From Narthecium ossifragum (lineage: Eukaryota; Streptophyta; Magnoliopsida; Dioscoreales; Nartheciaceae): a stretch of DNA of 64,000 bases. Made by a program: the position numbers and the translations under genes. Each line of letters begins with the position of its first letter. Position 1 is the stretch's first letter. The stretch spans positions 27,233,137 to 27,297,136 of the forward strand of contig OY986967.1 of NCBI GenBank assembly GCA_963920575.1. The letters run 5' to 3'. A model generated the notes under the pieces. It was given only the letters and a program-made list of their open reading frames with translations. It made no database searches and had not been told where the DNA came from. Below, piece by piece: positions 44,155-55,593 of this stretch.

Positions 44155-46941
44155 ATGTTTGGACCACAGACAACAAGGGAGGTCTCCAATGGGCTCCCCT
44201 CTCAAGTGCCCTATTGGAGGACAACCCCCACCAATGCCGCCACCACCACCAGCTCTAAGAAAAACACCATTCCTAGGAAGGCCAGCACCCTGACTGCCAA
44301 ATTCCAAGACCTCTATGGGTTTACAGTTGAGGGGAACATTGATGATGTCAATGTGCTGAATGAGGTGAGGGAGAGGGTGAGGCAGCAGGGCAGGGAATGG
44401 TGGGCTCTGGAGGCCAGCAAAGGCGCAAATTGGTACCTTCAGCCGCAGATTTCTTCGAATGGGGAAGGGATCACGGTGCCATCGTTGAGGTTGACGGCAA
44501 TCGCCAACACAATCGCCAACACAATCACATTGAAGAAGCTCATCAGGAAGGGCATACCACCGGTTCTGAGGCCAAAGGTGTGGTTGTCGGTCTCCGGCGC
44601 CATCAAGAAGCGGTCGACGGTGCCTGATAGTTACTACAATGAGCTGCTTGTAGCTATTGAGGGGAAGGTTACACCTGCCACACGGCAAATCGATCATGTG
44701 AGTTGTTGAATCTATTATCGGGATCTTATGACTTAGATGGTATTGAGATCTAGTGATAAATTTGCATATAATAGGAATGTAGGATGATTTTGCTTGGTAA
44801 TAGAGTTAGGAGGTTCATCACATATATGTCTGTCTCGTGATGAAGAGGATGTCGATAGTGATATATTGTTTGATAAGCAATGCTTGTAGATGTTATACAA
44901 ATGTTGGTTGATAGCGATATTAAACTCCTTTGGTAGTAAAGCCACTTGTGTGACTTTGAGCATTCGTAAGATGTAGTTGTTACTGAATCTTCAGATATGG
45001 TATATTTTGCAGCATAGGAATGCAGTATGTCAGCTTTTAGTATAGGGTTTCATACAAGATCAAATCATGGAAGTTTTTGGATCAAATGATGAGAAAAAAC
45101 ATTGCAAGATGTTCATAAGCTCTTAAACATATGGAAATATATGATGCTGGTTCGAATGAATTTTGTTTGTAACATGTATCAAGATCATCGGGAATGATCT
45201 CTGAAGACATACATTCAGACCACAGGGTGTTCTGTCTCATATTTTTATATTACGAGCAATGACCAAAAAAGCATAAAAATCATGAACTCTACTATTTCAA
45301 ATAATTTAGAAAACGCTTCTGGAGTTAATCAGTATAACTGAGTTGTGTTTGTGACACAATGCACGATCTTTAAATCCTGGAATTCCTTTTGTTGTCTTTG
45401 GCAATTACTTTCCAGGAAGTGACTACAATAGTCCTCAATAGAAAATAGAAATCAAGGAAATCATATGATGCTTTTCATTTTACTCATTTTAATTTTCCTG
45501 GGACATATGCAGGATCTTCCTCGTACTTTCCCATCTCATCCTTGGCTGGACACCCCAGAAGGTCAGGCAGCTCTTAGACGTGTCCTTGTTGCGTATTCAT
45601 TTCGAGATTCTGATGTTGGTTATTGTCAGGTAACTGGCATTTCCATGGTCCTCTTTCTAATACATACTAATAGTTATAGTCGAAAATCAAATAGCAGCTT
45701 TATTTCTTTAAGTATTCTTGCAGGGTTTGAACTATGTAGCTGCCTTGTTGTTGCTGGTGATGAAGACGGAGGAGGATGCATTTTGGATGCTTGCTGTCCT
45801 CTTGGAAAATGTTTTAGTAAATGACTGTTACACAGATAATCTTTCTGGGTGCCATGTTGAGCAAAGGGTGTTCAAAGATCTGCTTGCCAAAAAGTGTCCA
45901 AGGTTTCGTCACATTCTTCTGCATTCTTGTTAAATAACTGTCGGGTTTTGATAAAGCAATTGATTCTTGTTGTTATTCTTGGAAGTGTGATAAGATGTCT
46001 TAATAGGGAAAAAATTATTGCAGGATTGCCGCTCATTTGGAAGCTATGGAATTTGATGTCTCCCTTGTAGCCACAGAGTGGTTCTTGTGCCTCTTCTCCA
46101 AAAGCTTACCTTCGGAGGTTAGGCAGACTTTAGGCCTTTTTACTTGCCATCTCAGCAATGCAATCTTAGACAATTTTCAGGGAAAAGCCCATCTGTTTGG
46201 AAGAATTACATAGTTTTTCTTAATTGAGCTGTTTTGTTCTTGGAATGCCAAATACATCAACTTATTTCAGCAGACATAAGACCGAATTATCTTACTGTTT
46301 CACTACACTTGTTCTGATTCCTGCTTGTTTCAGACAACTCTCCGGGTCTGGGATGTTCTATTCAACGAGGGGGCGAAGGTGCTGTTTCATGTAGCTTTGG
46401 CAATTTTCAAGGTAGAGTGCCATCATCTTTGGTGTTACGTGAATCAGGATCAGTTTCGCTACTTTGTTTAAGATGACGAAGAGAAAATTTCAAGCTCAAT
46501 TGCAGATGAAGGAAGAGGAATTACTAAAAGCCCATCAAATAGGTGATGTGATTGATCTCTTGCAGAAGACCACCCACCATCTCTTTGACCCTGATGAACT
46601 GCTGAGAGTAAGAACATCATCTTGTCTTCCATCTTTCCTCGTCTTGGCATAAGATTGAATTCGAGTTTCTTGCTTGACTATTTTTTTTTCTTCCTGAGAA
46701 AAGGCATACAGAGGCTCTAAACCTGGAGGATTATACCCATAATTGTGTAATCGTTGCATATTTTTACCATCATAAGTGCTGAAATTTGTACTCTTTTAAA
46801 TGGCAGGTAGCCTTTGATAAGATTGGTTCCATGACAACCAACACGATAACAAAGCAAAGGAAAAAACAGGAACCCGCCGTAATGGCGGAGCTCGACCAGC
46901 GGCTTCGAAGGCTTCATTCTTTGAAATTGGAGGAGAAATGA
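44155..46941 (+). CDS. TBC-domain Rab GTPase-activating protein
   Basis: Seven exons: 44155-44697, 45513-45629, 45724-45902, 46024-46117, 46334-46411, 46506-46607, 46807-46941; 415 residues, all junctions GT-AG and in frame. The protein accelerates GTP hydrolysis by a Rab GTPase in membrane traffic. After a Ser/Thr/Lys-rich N-terminus and YGFTVEGN, the TBC domain spans about 127-340 ([19 protein letters not shown]). It has the arginine-finger motif IDHDLPR (I179, D182, R185) and the glutamine finger YCQ (218-220, [18 protein letters not shown]). Both catalytic residues are present, so it should be active. A basic, coiled C-terminus ([20 protein letters not shown]) follows. Length and exon structure look normal for a plant TBC protein. 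It converges on the USP39-like gene downstream. No target Rab can be inferred. Confidence 0.93.
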
Positions 46942-48234
46942 TGAGTCTAGTCTTTCTCTGAAGCCTAGACAAAGGTCGATGCCCTTTCGGAGAGGTGATG
47001 TCTAAAATTCCATCGTTAAATAAGGCCGCTACCAAACACTAGATCTTGAGAGACATGCCAAATATATTCTAACTTTGCTTTTGTTGATTGCAGGGCCAAC
47101 AGTTTTCTTTTCTTCAGATTTTGTATCAGATTTTAATATACTAAGAAAGATTTCCAAAAGGAATAAATGTTACACAATTGAGAGTTCTATGATTAATTTC
47201 AGCTTCTCTTCATATGTTGGCTGAACCAGCAACTAGGTTGTTTTATGGTTAAAGAAAAAAAGCTGTGTATTCCTGTGAAGACAATAGATTGTCTGCAGTT
47301 ATAATACTTATGTGGATGATGTGACAAAAGATTCAACATTTGAGAACTATGGATTTCTGTGTAGACACACAGACCATCGCATCTGGAACCAAGAGGTTGT
47401 AACCAAAGAGCTTCTTCATCCCACAAACATCCATCGCAGAAAATAAACTTGGAGTTTTACACATCACAAAAAAAATGTAACCCAACTCGAGACAAACAAT
47501 TCCAATAAGCAAACTCTGCAGGAGTTCCATTCACGGAGCCCTTCTGCTGCTTTTCCATTTTTTTTTCTCTTTCAAGTCTATCATCTGGCTTACATCCGTG
47601 CCATATGTGATCCAACCTTCCATCCTGCGCCGCGCCGTAAGACATGTCTATCAGTCTATCTGCATCACCTGAAAGAATCACACCCATCCTTCTGCCGCTT
47701 TTCCATTGCTGTTTCCGATATAAATGTTCATGCATATGCCGCGCAAAACAGAAGTACCACCAAGTGCTTAACATCCACAGGTAAGCGCAACTCCAAGCGA
47801 TGCAATAGGGGGTGCAAGTAAATGGTTACATCATCGCATTAACGAAAATAAACACCAGCTGCTTTGATAAGAAATGGGTGAACATTTAACATAAGCGAGG
47901 AGTTTAAATGTACAAGAGAGTAATATCAAAATCGGCACATCAGTTGGATCATCATATTGTGCTCAAGTAATATCTCTGATTAGTAGTGTCTGCCGAGTAC
48001 TCAAAATTTCATGGTGGTTTTCTAAAAAAAGTTGGCATTCTGGAAATGAGAAATAAGATATCCCTGATACAACCATCCATTTCTTTGCCTACATCATGAG
48101 GGTTATAAACACGATGCAATCTGTTAGCAATGTGCCAAAAACCTTTTCTATAAGCAAATCTACATCACGTTGTGTGGACATGTTAATTGATGATATGGTC
48201 TCCTGCTGGAAACACAAATAATTAGTACCTTCCA
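46942..48234. other. Convergent 3' region of the TBC and USP39-like genes
   Basis: Probably 3' UTRs of both genes. GGAATAAATG near 47160 is a poly(A) signal candidate for the TBC gene. No other gene recognised. Confidence 0.45.
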
Positions 48235-51200
48235 TCACTCCTGCTGCTCGTAAATCTGCATGTATGTTTCCGATAAAGCTACCATTTGGGGAAGTGTTTC
48301 TGTAACATGAAGGTCCTGCATCTCATACCTGGCAATGAAGAAAGGTGCTTATGAGCTATTGCACTCAACAGTTCCAAGTCTCATAAATGAGAAACGAATT
48401 AAGTGCATACCATAACTCTTCTGATTTACGCTGCACAAATACTCTATAACTTCCTTCACCAGGCTTGCCATCATGAACAATATTTGCTATCAGGTCATAC
48501 TTTGAACGTAGCTTCTCATTATCCTTTGGTGTCGGCATTGGAATATAGTCTTTCAATTCAAGATTCTTCACCGGAAAATTAACTGTGGAAAATAACAAGT
48601 AGTTATATACCATAGCACACTCGCAACAATGTCACGTGCTTGATGGAAGTAACATACCGAGTGTAGGATTCTTCTCTAGGAAGAAGTTATTCTTTGTGAA
48701 TCGACGCATGTGAAGAATCAGATACTTTGGAAGTCTAGTGATGCGATACCTCATCCTTGCTATGCATGGGCGCACAACTTCTGTGATTGACTCACCATCA
48801 AACTTCTTCAAAATGTTAAAAAGTGGAACCTGATCAAAGAGATGCAGCATACATTAGCATAAAACGGTTGGAGCGAAACTATCGAATTATGCAGTTTCAT
48901 TCTAATGTGAAAGAAACATAATTAAACAATGAATGTTGCACAGCAAGAAAATAAGAAAAGTACATGGCTGTTGCAGCTAACAAGGAGCAAGAAAGGTATG
49001 GGAACCTATTGTGAATTTATAGTCATTGAACAATTGGTAAGACACTAAACAGACAAGGGTAAAAAAGACAAACTGTTTCCGCTCTCTGTGAGAACAGCTT
49101 TACTAACAAAAGGAAATCATTGACCATAGAGCAAATAACTGAATTTCGACAAATAGAGGCAGAGGAAACATCAAACCCTAACTAGTGCTCTAGTACTTCA
49201 GTGTTCCTACAGTAAACCTATGCCATAAGCTGTAGGACTACAGGATACCAATATACAGAGCTGAACCAAAATTTTATGATGGTAGGAATGTGGAGGTCAT
49301 GACAATGAAAAGAAACCATAACGCTGATGTTCTGCATGGTTTAGTTTAAGCACATAGAAAATAACCTAAAAGCTCTAAATGACTCAAGACAACAACTAAT
49401 TCAACGAACCTTATATCTTAAAGATGACATATTAAACCCAAAAGTGACATGCAAAGTTCCATATTAGCAATTCACAACAAGAACATCAGAAAGCATATTC
49501 AAATGACTAAAAAAACAATTCTACTTATACAAACCTGTGGAATTATGTTCTTCTCCATTGCATCTTTAAAAAGAGGTGGAGGCGGCAAGTCAAGTCCAAG
49601 CATTAGAAAAGGCACTCTAGACGTTTCCCTCAGGACATTGTCATTTGCTGTTCCACTGTCTGTCATATCCAACTTGTTCAGCTCATCACTATCTTCTTTC
49701 TTTTCCATAAGAGTTTTCGTATGGATCTCTTTAACGACTTCCAGTTCTCCCTGCATGCACAAGAAAAATAAACATATGGCCACAAAATAGATATACAGTG
49801 GAAAGACAATGCTCTTTATGAATTAAAACCTGAAAGCAGTCATGAATAATGCTCCTGTCCTTTTTCTTGGAATGCCGAAGTTTCGCATGCAGTGTATTCA
49901 ATAGCCACGACATAAACTCAACTGGATCAGACTGCACGCCTATTTGAAATCGCTTATTGCTAGCTTTCATGACTGCCTGTAGAAACTCATGGGGGCTTAC
50001 CTGTGAAAAGATGAAGCTTGATCAAAAGCTAATACACGCACAACAGCACAAAAAGTACTTTGAATAAGGTATATCACAGGCCAACGAACCTGCCCTTTGA
50101 AATTTCGTGCATGCCAAATTTTTCGATAAAGTTCCCCAAATCGATGAACAAGTGGAGACTTGCAATGTTTATAGTTTTCAGGTATAAGAAAGAAGTTCCT
50201 TAATGGAGTGATTCTCATCAAAGACTGAATCGTCACATTTACAAAATCAGTCTCCCTGATGTTATTCAGACCAACCTGAAAGAAGGGCAAAGTTTAGGCT
50301 TTCAGAAAAGCACATCTACAACAACTTAATTTCAGGCTAAAAACCAAAACTAAAGCACAATGTAATGAAACTAATTGTATTTCCCTATGTGCATGCCAAT
50401 ACATGTGCACAGTGATAATGGTTGCAAATAACATATAAGCAGAGTTACCATTCCAGGGAGGTAGTTAGAGCCATCAAGTGCCCTGGACCACTGTTTGTTT
50501 TCGTCAAGATGTAAAACTTGCTCCCTTGAAAACCTGCACATACCAATAAGAACCAGCTCAAGGTAAGTTGGTCAATGTGAAATAAGTTTACATGTGAATG
50601 GAACAGAATGAGGTGCCAACAAAACTCATGGCAACGAACCATCCAAGACACTCAACATAACTAAATCAAATAAATTACAGAATCGAAAAAAGAAGAACTA
50701 TTAATCAAGTAAAAGCTGCACCATTAAAGCACAAATTTTAAACAAGTGTGCTGCGATGTTATCATCATGTTGAGCTATAATTAGATGCCCTAGAAAGGAG
50801 AGAGACTCGACATTCCCGGGTTGGTCGAGAAGCAAAATCATTAACTTCGCTGATATTGCTATTAGCTGAAAGATGCTAGTGACAGGAAACATCCATTGAT
50901 GGCAAAAATGTGGTCTGGTGCTGAACCAGCCATCAACAAAATGGGAGAAATTGACTTTAGGAATAAATTTAAGAATTCATCAAATCAACTCTAATTTAGT
51001 AAAGTACAAGATTGTTAGCTGCAATCCTCAATGATTATTAATGTGATGCACATCTACATTAACTACATACATGCAAGCATGCATAGCTAATTACCAATAC
51101 AAACCCACAAAAACCTAAAGAATAAGCATGAGGATGAAGCAAGAAATCTGCACGAATGAAAGTAGCAATTTGTGTCCTTTGAGGTATACTCCTCATGACT

Positions 51201-52793
51201 GATGATAACAAAGCTTTGAAAAATGACCGAAGGAAAAGTCAAACTTTCAGAGTGTAACTACAATAAAATTGACTTCGATTTTAGGGACTAATATGATTAA
51301 TCTTGCTTTCTTGTGGTTCCCACCAAGAAAACATTATTGTTAACTACATTCCTCTTCAGTATGCTTAATTTACTTTGAGCTTCTCTTATTTACTATCTAT
51401 GTTCTGCTAATAGACTTATTCAAGCAGCAGGTAGAAGGGTTTAGCGGGTCTTAAAGTCCCACTAGAACTCCATCAAAGACCCATCTGCTTGAATAAGTCT
51501 ATAAGCAGAACATCGATAGTAAATTCCTCTGAAAGGATATATTGATGCATGTGTCCTTCCAACTCCAACTCTTCTGATTGGATCAATGCAAGAAAAAATA
51601 GCTCAAATACGAGAGCACCAACAGGTCATCGCATGTAGAGTAGGAAATAAACAATAATATAGCAACACATGCTACAAAACTAACCTTGGGTTCAGAACAT
51701 GTCTTATATCATCCAGTGATGGATCATTGATCTCATATCCATCGGGAAGACAATAAACCTTTTCTGTTTGGAGGTTGATATACACATGGTGCCCTGCTTC
51801 AAGACTGTGAGTGTAAGCATGAGACTTCAGACCTCTTCCTTGGTAGTACTTCCCGCATACCAAGCATGCATATACATTCAAGTTTGACAATGAGATCGAA
51901 CAGAATTTCTCAAAGTCAAAATCCAAAACCTGCGTAAGTAACACCAAGATAAATTCAGCATACATGTTCTTCATAGTGTGGCAAAGAAGAAAGCATCTTC
52001 ATGTCTGTAGCATAAAATCTCATTGACAGTTGGGCCTATGTAACATCAACAGCATGAACTAGAATAACAACAATTTAGTCCCAAAACAATATATCAAAAC
52101 CCAATAACCATAGTTTTGTCAGGGGAGTACTGGAAGCTGCCGAACATAAACCAACATAAATGGAATCCCACGACTAGCTCAACCACAAACCTGTCTAAAA
52201 CCCCACATGGCAGGAGAATAGAATCATAGCAAAACTATAGCCAAAACAACTTCAAAATAACGTTAACCAAGACTCTTGTTCTTATGCAGATGGGGTTGCA
52301 TAACGTGATCAAAGAACAATGCCAAAAAAACAAGCCAGGACACCCAATTCAAGACCTAAGGACACCAAAAACCAACCAATATCGAAAGATGACGAGATGT
52401 AATCTTTTCCCCAAAAACAAGGAATGAAGAAAGGCCACGAGATCGAACCTGGCGATTGACGGTATCCAAGTACGGGCAATCCCTTCGCATCTCCACTTGG
52501 CGCTCCCGCCGTGGTGCCACCACCCTCATCCTGTCCCCAGACCCGACACCACCGCCCTCCTCCTCGTCTCGACTCCCATTCTCCTCCCCTCCATGGCCGT
52601 TATCCCTGGAATTCCTCGCCAATTCCTCCTCCTCGTCCTCATCGTCGCTGTAGGGGGCCAAAGGGAGAACAGGTCCCCAATTGTCCTTACAATCAGGATT
52701 TCTCTCCTGGCCCTCCATCGAATACTCTTCCGTACCTTCTTCTACTGGATCCCGTTCTGGTTTCCTCTTGCGGGAGGTATCCATGGTGGCCAT
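48235..52793 (-). CDS. USP39: USP39-type ubiquitin-hydrolase-like splicing factor (catalytically inactive)
   Basis: Nine exons (descending): 52793-52449, 51929-51685, 50533-50449, 50275-50090, 50000-49830, 49750-49535, 48829-48658, 48582-48411, 48328-48235; 561 residues. USP39/Sad1 proteins help the U4/U6.U5 tri-snRNP join the spliceosome. An acidic Glu/Asp/Gly-rich N-terminus (about 1-95) precedes a zinc-finger UBP domain (CPYLDTV, CLVCGKYYQGRG, SHAYTHSLEAGHHVYINL; about 105-200). The UCH-like domain starts near 226. Its Cys box reads GLNNIRETDFVN, with Asp235 in place of the catalytic Cys. The His box reads HDGKPGEGSYRV, with Ser518 where active enzymes have His. Both losses are known for USP39, so this is a pseudo-enzyme. 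Length and domains are complete. Intron 2 (51684-50534) contains a long inverted repeat. Confidence 0.94.
51389..51523. repeat. Long-stem inverted repeat in a USP39-like intron
   Basis: Left arm 51389-51427 starts TTTACTATCTATGTTCTGCT. Right arm 51485-51523 is its complement (ends AGAACATCGATAGTAAA) with about two mismatches over 39 bp; the loop is 57 nt. It could be a MITE without recognisable target duplication, or a hairpin RNA source. Confidence 0.85.
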
Positions 52794-53482
52794 CCGAGAG
52801 CAAGATCGGGCCGGGAAACCCTAGTAGAGGGTTTGAGACGAGAGGTTTCTTCATCTAAGTCGGTTCTCCTCGTTTTGCATTTAAGCCCTTAAATTTCATA
52901 ATTTAGCACCTCCAAAGTTTAAAATTCGATTTAGATCCAAAGAAGGTAGCCGGGTATCAATATTACTAGGGATTTTTGCATTTCCGGTAGCATGCACTTT
53001 TCCAGAAATGCAGTTTGGTACCATCAAGTTTGGAATTTGTAATTTGATACATCTAACTTATATATTTATGCACTTTAATACAGACACCCGACGCCGTTCC
53101 ATTAATTTGACGACAAACAATTATATGTCTAATTTTAACCGGTTTCATACATTTTGACCGACTTGCTGACGTAAGAGAGAGAAAGCCTCCTCCTCCTCTG
53201 TTTTTATTTCCGTTCCCCAGCCACCTCCTTCTTCTTCTTCTTCTGGAATCGTGCTCGCCGACGACCAAGAGCGGTCCAAGCCGGCGGAGAGGAGAAGCAG
53301 TCCAAAACAAGCTGGAGAATTTTAGAGATATATATTTGACCGTTTCCGATCGGATGGTTCCGATATCCTCGTCCATAAACTAAACCCCGCGCTATTCCAG
53401 TAAAACTCGCCTATCTCTCAGCTCTCGTCTCCGACCCTTCCACCCAACTCCTCTCTCTCTCTCTTTCTCTCTCTCTCTAGCA

Positions 53483-54286
53483 ATGGGAGAAGAAGACCTC
53501 CACAGCGTCCCCATTTCGGACGAATCCACCATCACGCCATCCATCATCGCCGTCGATACTAGGATCGACGATCAGGAATGCCCGATGGGCGACGGCGATG
53601 CGGTGGTCCGACCGCCGTCACACCTCCCACGCCCGGAGGCGCCGCGCGGTCTATCGAAGGCGAGGTCAACCGAATCCAAGGACTTGTACTCCCTCCGGCC
53701 CTCCGTCTCCGAACACTCCTCCGTTGATGTCTCTTCTATTACGAAGTACCTCCGTGATAGAGGCAATAGCTTGTCGTCGGCAATCGGGAAGTGGATCTCG
53801 TCCTTCCGTGAGGGCGAAATAGGTGTCAAGGAGTTTCAGCTCTCTGGTCTCAAGGTCACCGTGTGGCTTAAAGACGAGGAGGAGAATGGCGTTGGGGGTA
53901 TCAAGGGGCGGGTGAGCTTTTTCTCAAGATCGAACTGCCGAGATTGCGGTGCGGTGCGATCGTTCTTCCGGGAGAGGAGCTTGCCGTACGTCGAGATTAA
54001 CGTGGATGTGTTCCCGGAGCGGGAGGCGGAGCTGGTGGAGCGGGCGGGGAGCTCCTCTGTCCCGGCTATCTTTTTTAATGAGAAACTCTTGGGTGGGCTC
54101 GTGGTGCTCAACTCGCTGAGGAACAGTGGGGAGTTTGATCGGAGGTTGAGGGAGATGACCGGCGCCCCGTGTCTAGAGGCAGCGCCGAGGCCACCGGGGT
54201 TTGATTACAACGGTGGCGGCAAAAACCATGCAAAACCCCAATCACGGAAGGAAACCGTGCAAAACCGCTCACGTGCGCGCACGTGA
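53483..54286 (+). CDS. Glutaredoxin-domain ORF, truncated copy inside a Pack-MULE
   Basis: Single open frame of 267 codons after a CT-rich leader (CTCTCTCTCTAGCAATGGG). Residues 1-120 are low-complexity and Ser-rich (SSAIGKWISSFREGEIGVKE). A glutaredoxin-like fold spans about 143-215 with redox motif C152-R-D-C155 (FSRSNCRDCGAVRSFF), the cis-proline segment SVPAIFF (P194) and LLGG. It resembles the N-terminus of plant proteins that combine glutaredoxin, DEP and DUF547 domains. Here it stops after APRPPGFDY and is replaced by about 25 residues (NGGGKNHAKPQSRKETVQNR...) read from transposon-end sequence. DEP and DUF547 are absent. The frame is undamaged, so a short chimeric protein could be made. 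Whether it is transcribed is unknown. Confidence 0.75.
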   Translation: MGEEDLHSVPISDESTITPSIIAVDTRIDDQECPMGDGDAVVRPPSHLPRPEAPRGLSKARSTESKDLYSLRPSVSEHSSVDVSSITKYLRDRGNSLSSAIGKWISSFREGEIGVKEFQLSGLKVTVWLKDEEENGVGGIKGRVSFFSRSNCRDCGAVRSFFRERSLPYVEINVDVFPEREAELVERAGSSSVPAIFFNEKLLGGLVVLNSLRNSGEFDRRLREMTGAPCLEAAPRPPGFDYNGGGKNHAKPQSRKETVQNRSRART

Positions 54287-54294
54287 GCGGTTTT
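54261..54294. repeat. Perfect 34-bp palindrome next to the MULE end
   Basis: AAAACCGCTCACGTGCG followed by its exact complement. It contains two CACGTG (G-box) hexamers and ends where the inverted terminal region begins. Confidence 0.95.
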
Positions 54295-54448
54295 CCGTCA
54301 AATAATAATAACGGAGTCGAGGGTCAGAACTAAATTGCACTTAATTTATAACTTGATGGTATCAAATTGCAAATCCCAAGCCTGGTGATACCAAACTGCA
54401 TTTATGGAAAAGTGCATGATACCCGAATGCAAAAATCCCATATTACTA

Positions 54449-55593
54449 CCTCAACATCCGTAAACTTATGGGATGCGGATCAGAGTCCAAAACCCAGATC
54501 CGATAGGCTTCTAAGAAACAACCGGGAAAAGACTCCAGGGACTTCACTGTAAACTTGCAATAAACGGAGGACTAGTCTGCTAATGCTTTACAGCTGGCCA
54601 TCGTCGGCGGCGGCGGCCGCCGGGACCCACGACGGAGCTCTTCCAAGTCTCCAAGAACTACCATCCTCTCCATTGCCACCATTGCTCATCTATCTATAGG
54701 CTAAGACGTTGGTTTCTTCTTAAAGCAACCCATTTGTCCTCGCCAAACAGCACAGGCTGTAGATCTCTGTCAGCTTTTCGCATTTGTTATCAGGCCGGAG
54801 GGCCCTCGACGGAGCTCCTCCAACAATTACCAGCCTAGCAATTCTTGTCAATTCCCAAAATTTCTTCTTTGAAGCAATCTAGATAGGCATCTACGTTTCA
54901 CTATTCAAAGCCAATCAGTGGTCCTCGCCAAAATAATACATTGATGATCATCCCATATATTCTAGTTTCTAACCATAAGCACAAGGGATCCGCTGAGACG
55001 AGGTTTGAGCTTGCTTCCCTTCCAGAGGTAAGTCTTGTGGATTTAAACTTCTCTTCTTATCTTGTAAAAAATGTATGCAAGGAAGCTAAGGAAAGATGCA
55101 ATCTTGCTGGATTCGTTCGTGTCATGAGCTCTAGACAGATGATTTATAGGAAATTGGCAGCTAAATCTATTTGATTCTTGTTTGTTGATTTCTTTCTCTT
55201 TTCGGTCATGCTGTACCCATGAAAGTTATTTGAGAAGTGGGATTAAATGGAAGTGTGGATCATCTGATGAGAATTTTCGTGGTACTTTTGTTGCTCTAAC
55301 ATATTTTTATGAGTAGAAAATTTGGGCATCCTGCACCTGTTTTATAAAAAGCCGCAAAGAAGATTGGAAGTAAATCTGCTATTGTTTCCATGATAATCAC
55401 TGATGAACTCAAATTCTCTCTCTTTGGTTGCAACAAATACTAATTTTGAGTGAAGTGTAGCTGTGAGAGTTATTTTTTCTTTGCTGGGCCATCATATATG
55501 AACAGATTCCTTGGTTTGCTTTTAATTTTGAATGTATTTTCTGTCTGAAACTCCACTAATTTTTTGACCATCTTAGGCCAAATTGATCAAGAT
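54449..55593. other. Upstream region of the NLR pseudogene
   Basis: Contains two related phrases (CCACGACGGAGCTCTTCCAA near 54629 and CTCGACGGAGCTCCTCCAAC near 54797), a GGCGGCGGCGGCGG tract, and a spliced-leader-like end (ATCTTAGGCCAAATTGATCA) just before the ATG. No separate gene recognised. Confidence 0.45.

Larger units (their letters stand above)
52969..54439. mobile_element. Pack-MULE carrying a glutaredoxin-domain gene segment
   Basis: A perfect 9-bp duplication ATATTACTA (52960-52968 and 54440-54448) flanks inverted ends GGGATTTTTGCATT and AATGCAAAAATCCC. The inverted similarity continues about 145 bp inwards (52969-53113 against 54439-54295; shared CATGCACTTTTCCA, AAATGCAGTTTGGTA, TTTGCAATTTGATAC or close variants). 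These are typical Mutator features. The interior is GC-richer and holds the CT-rich leader and first exon of a host gene. No transposase was found. Confidence 0.88.
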
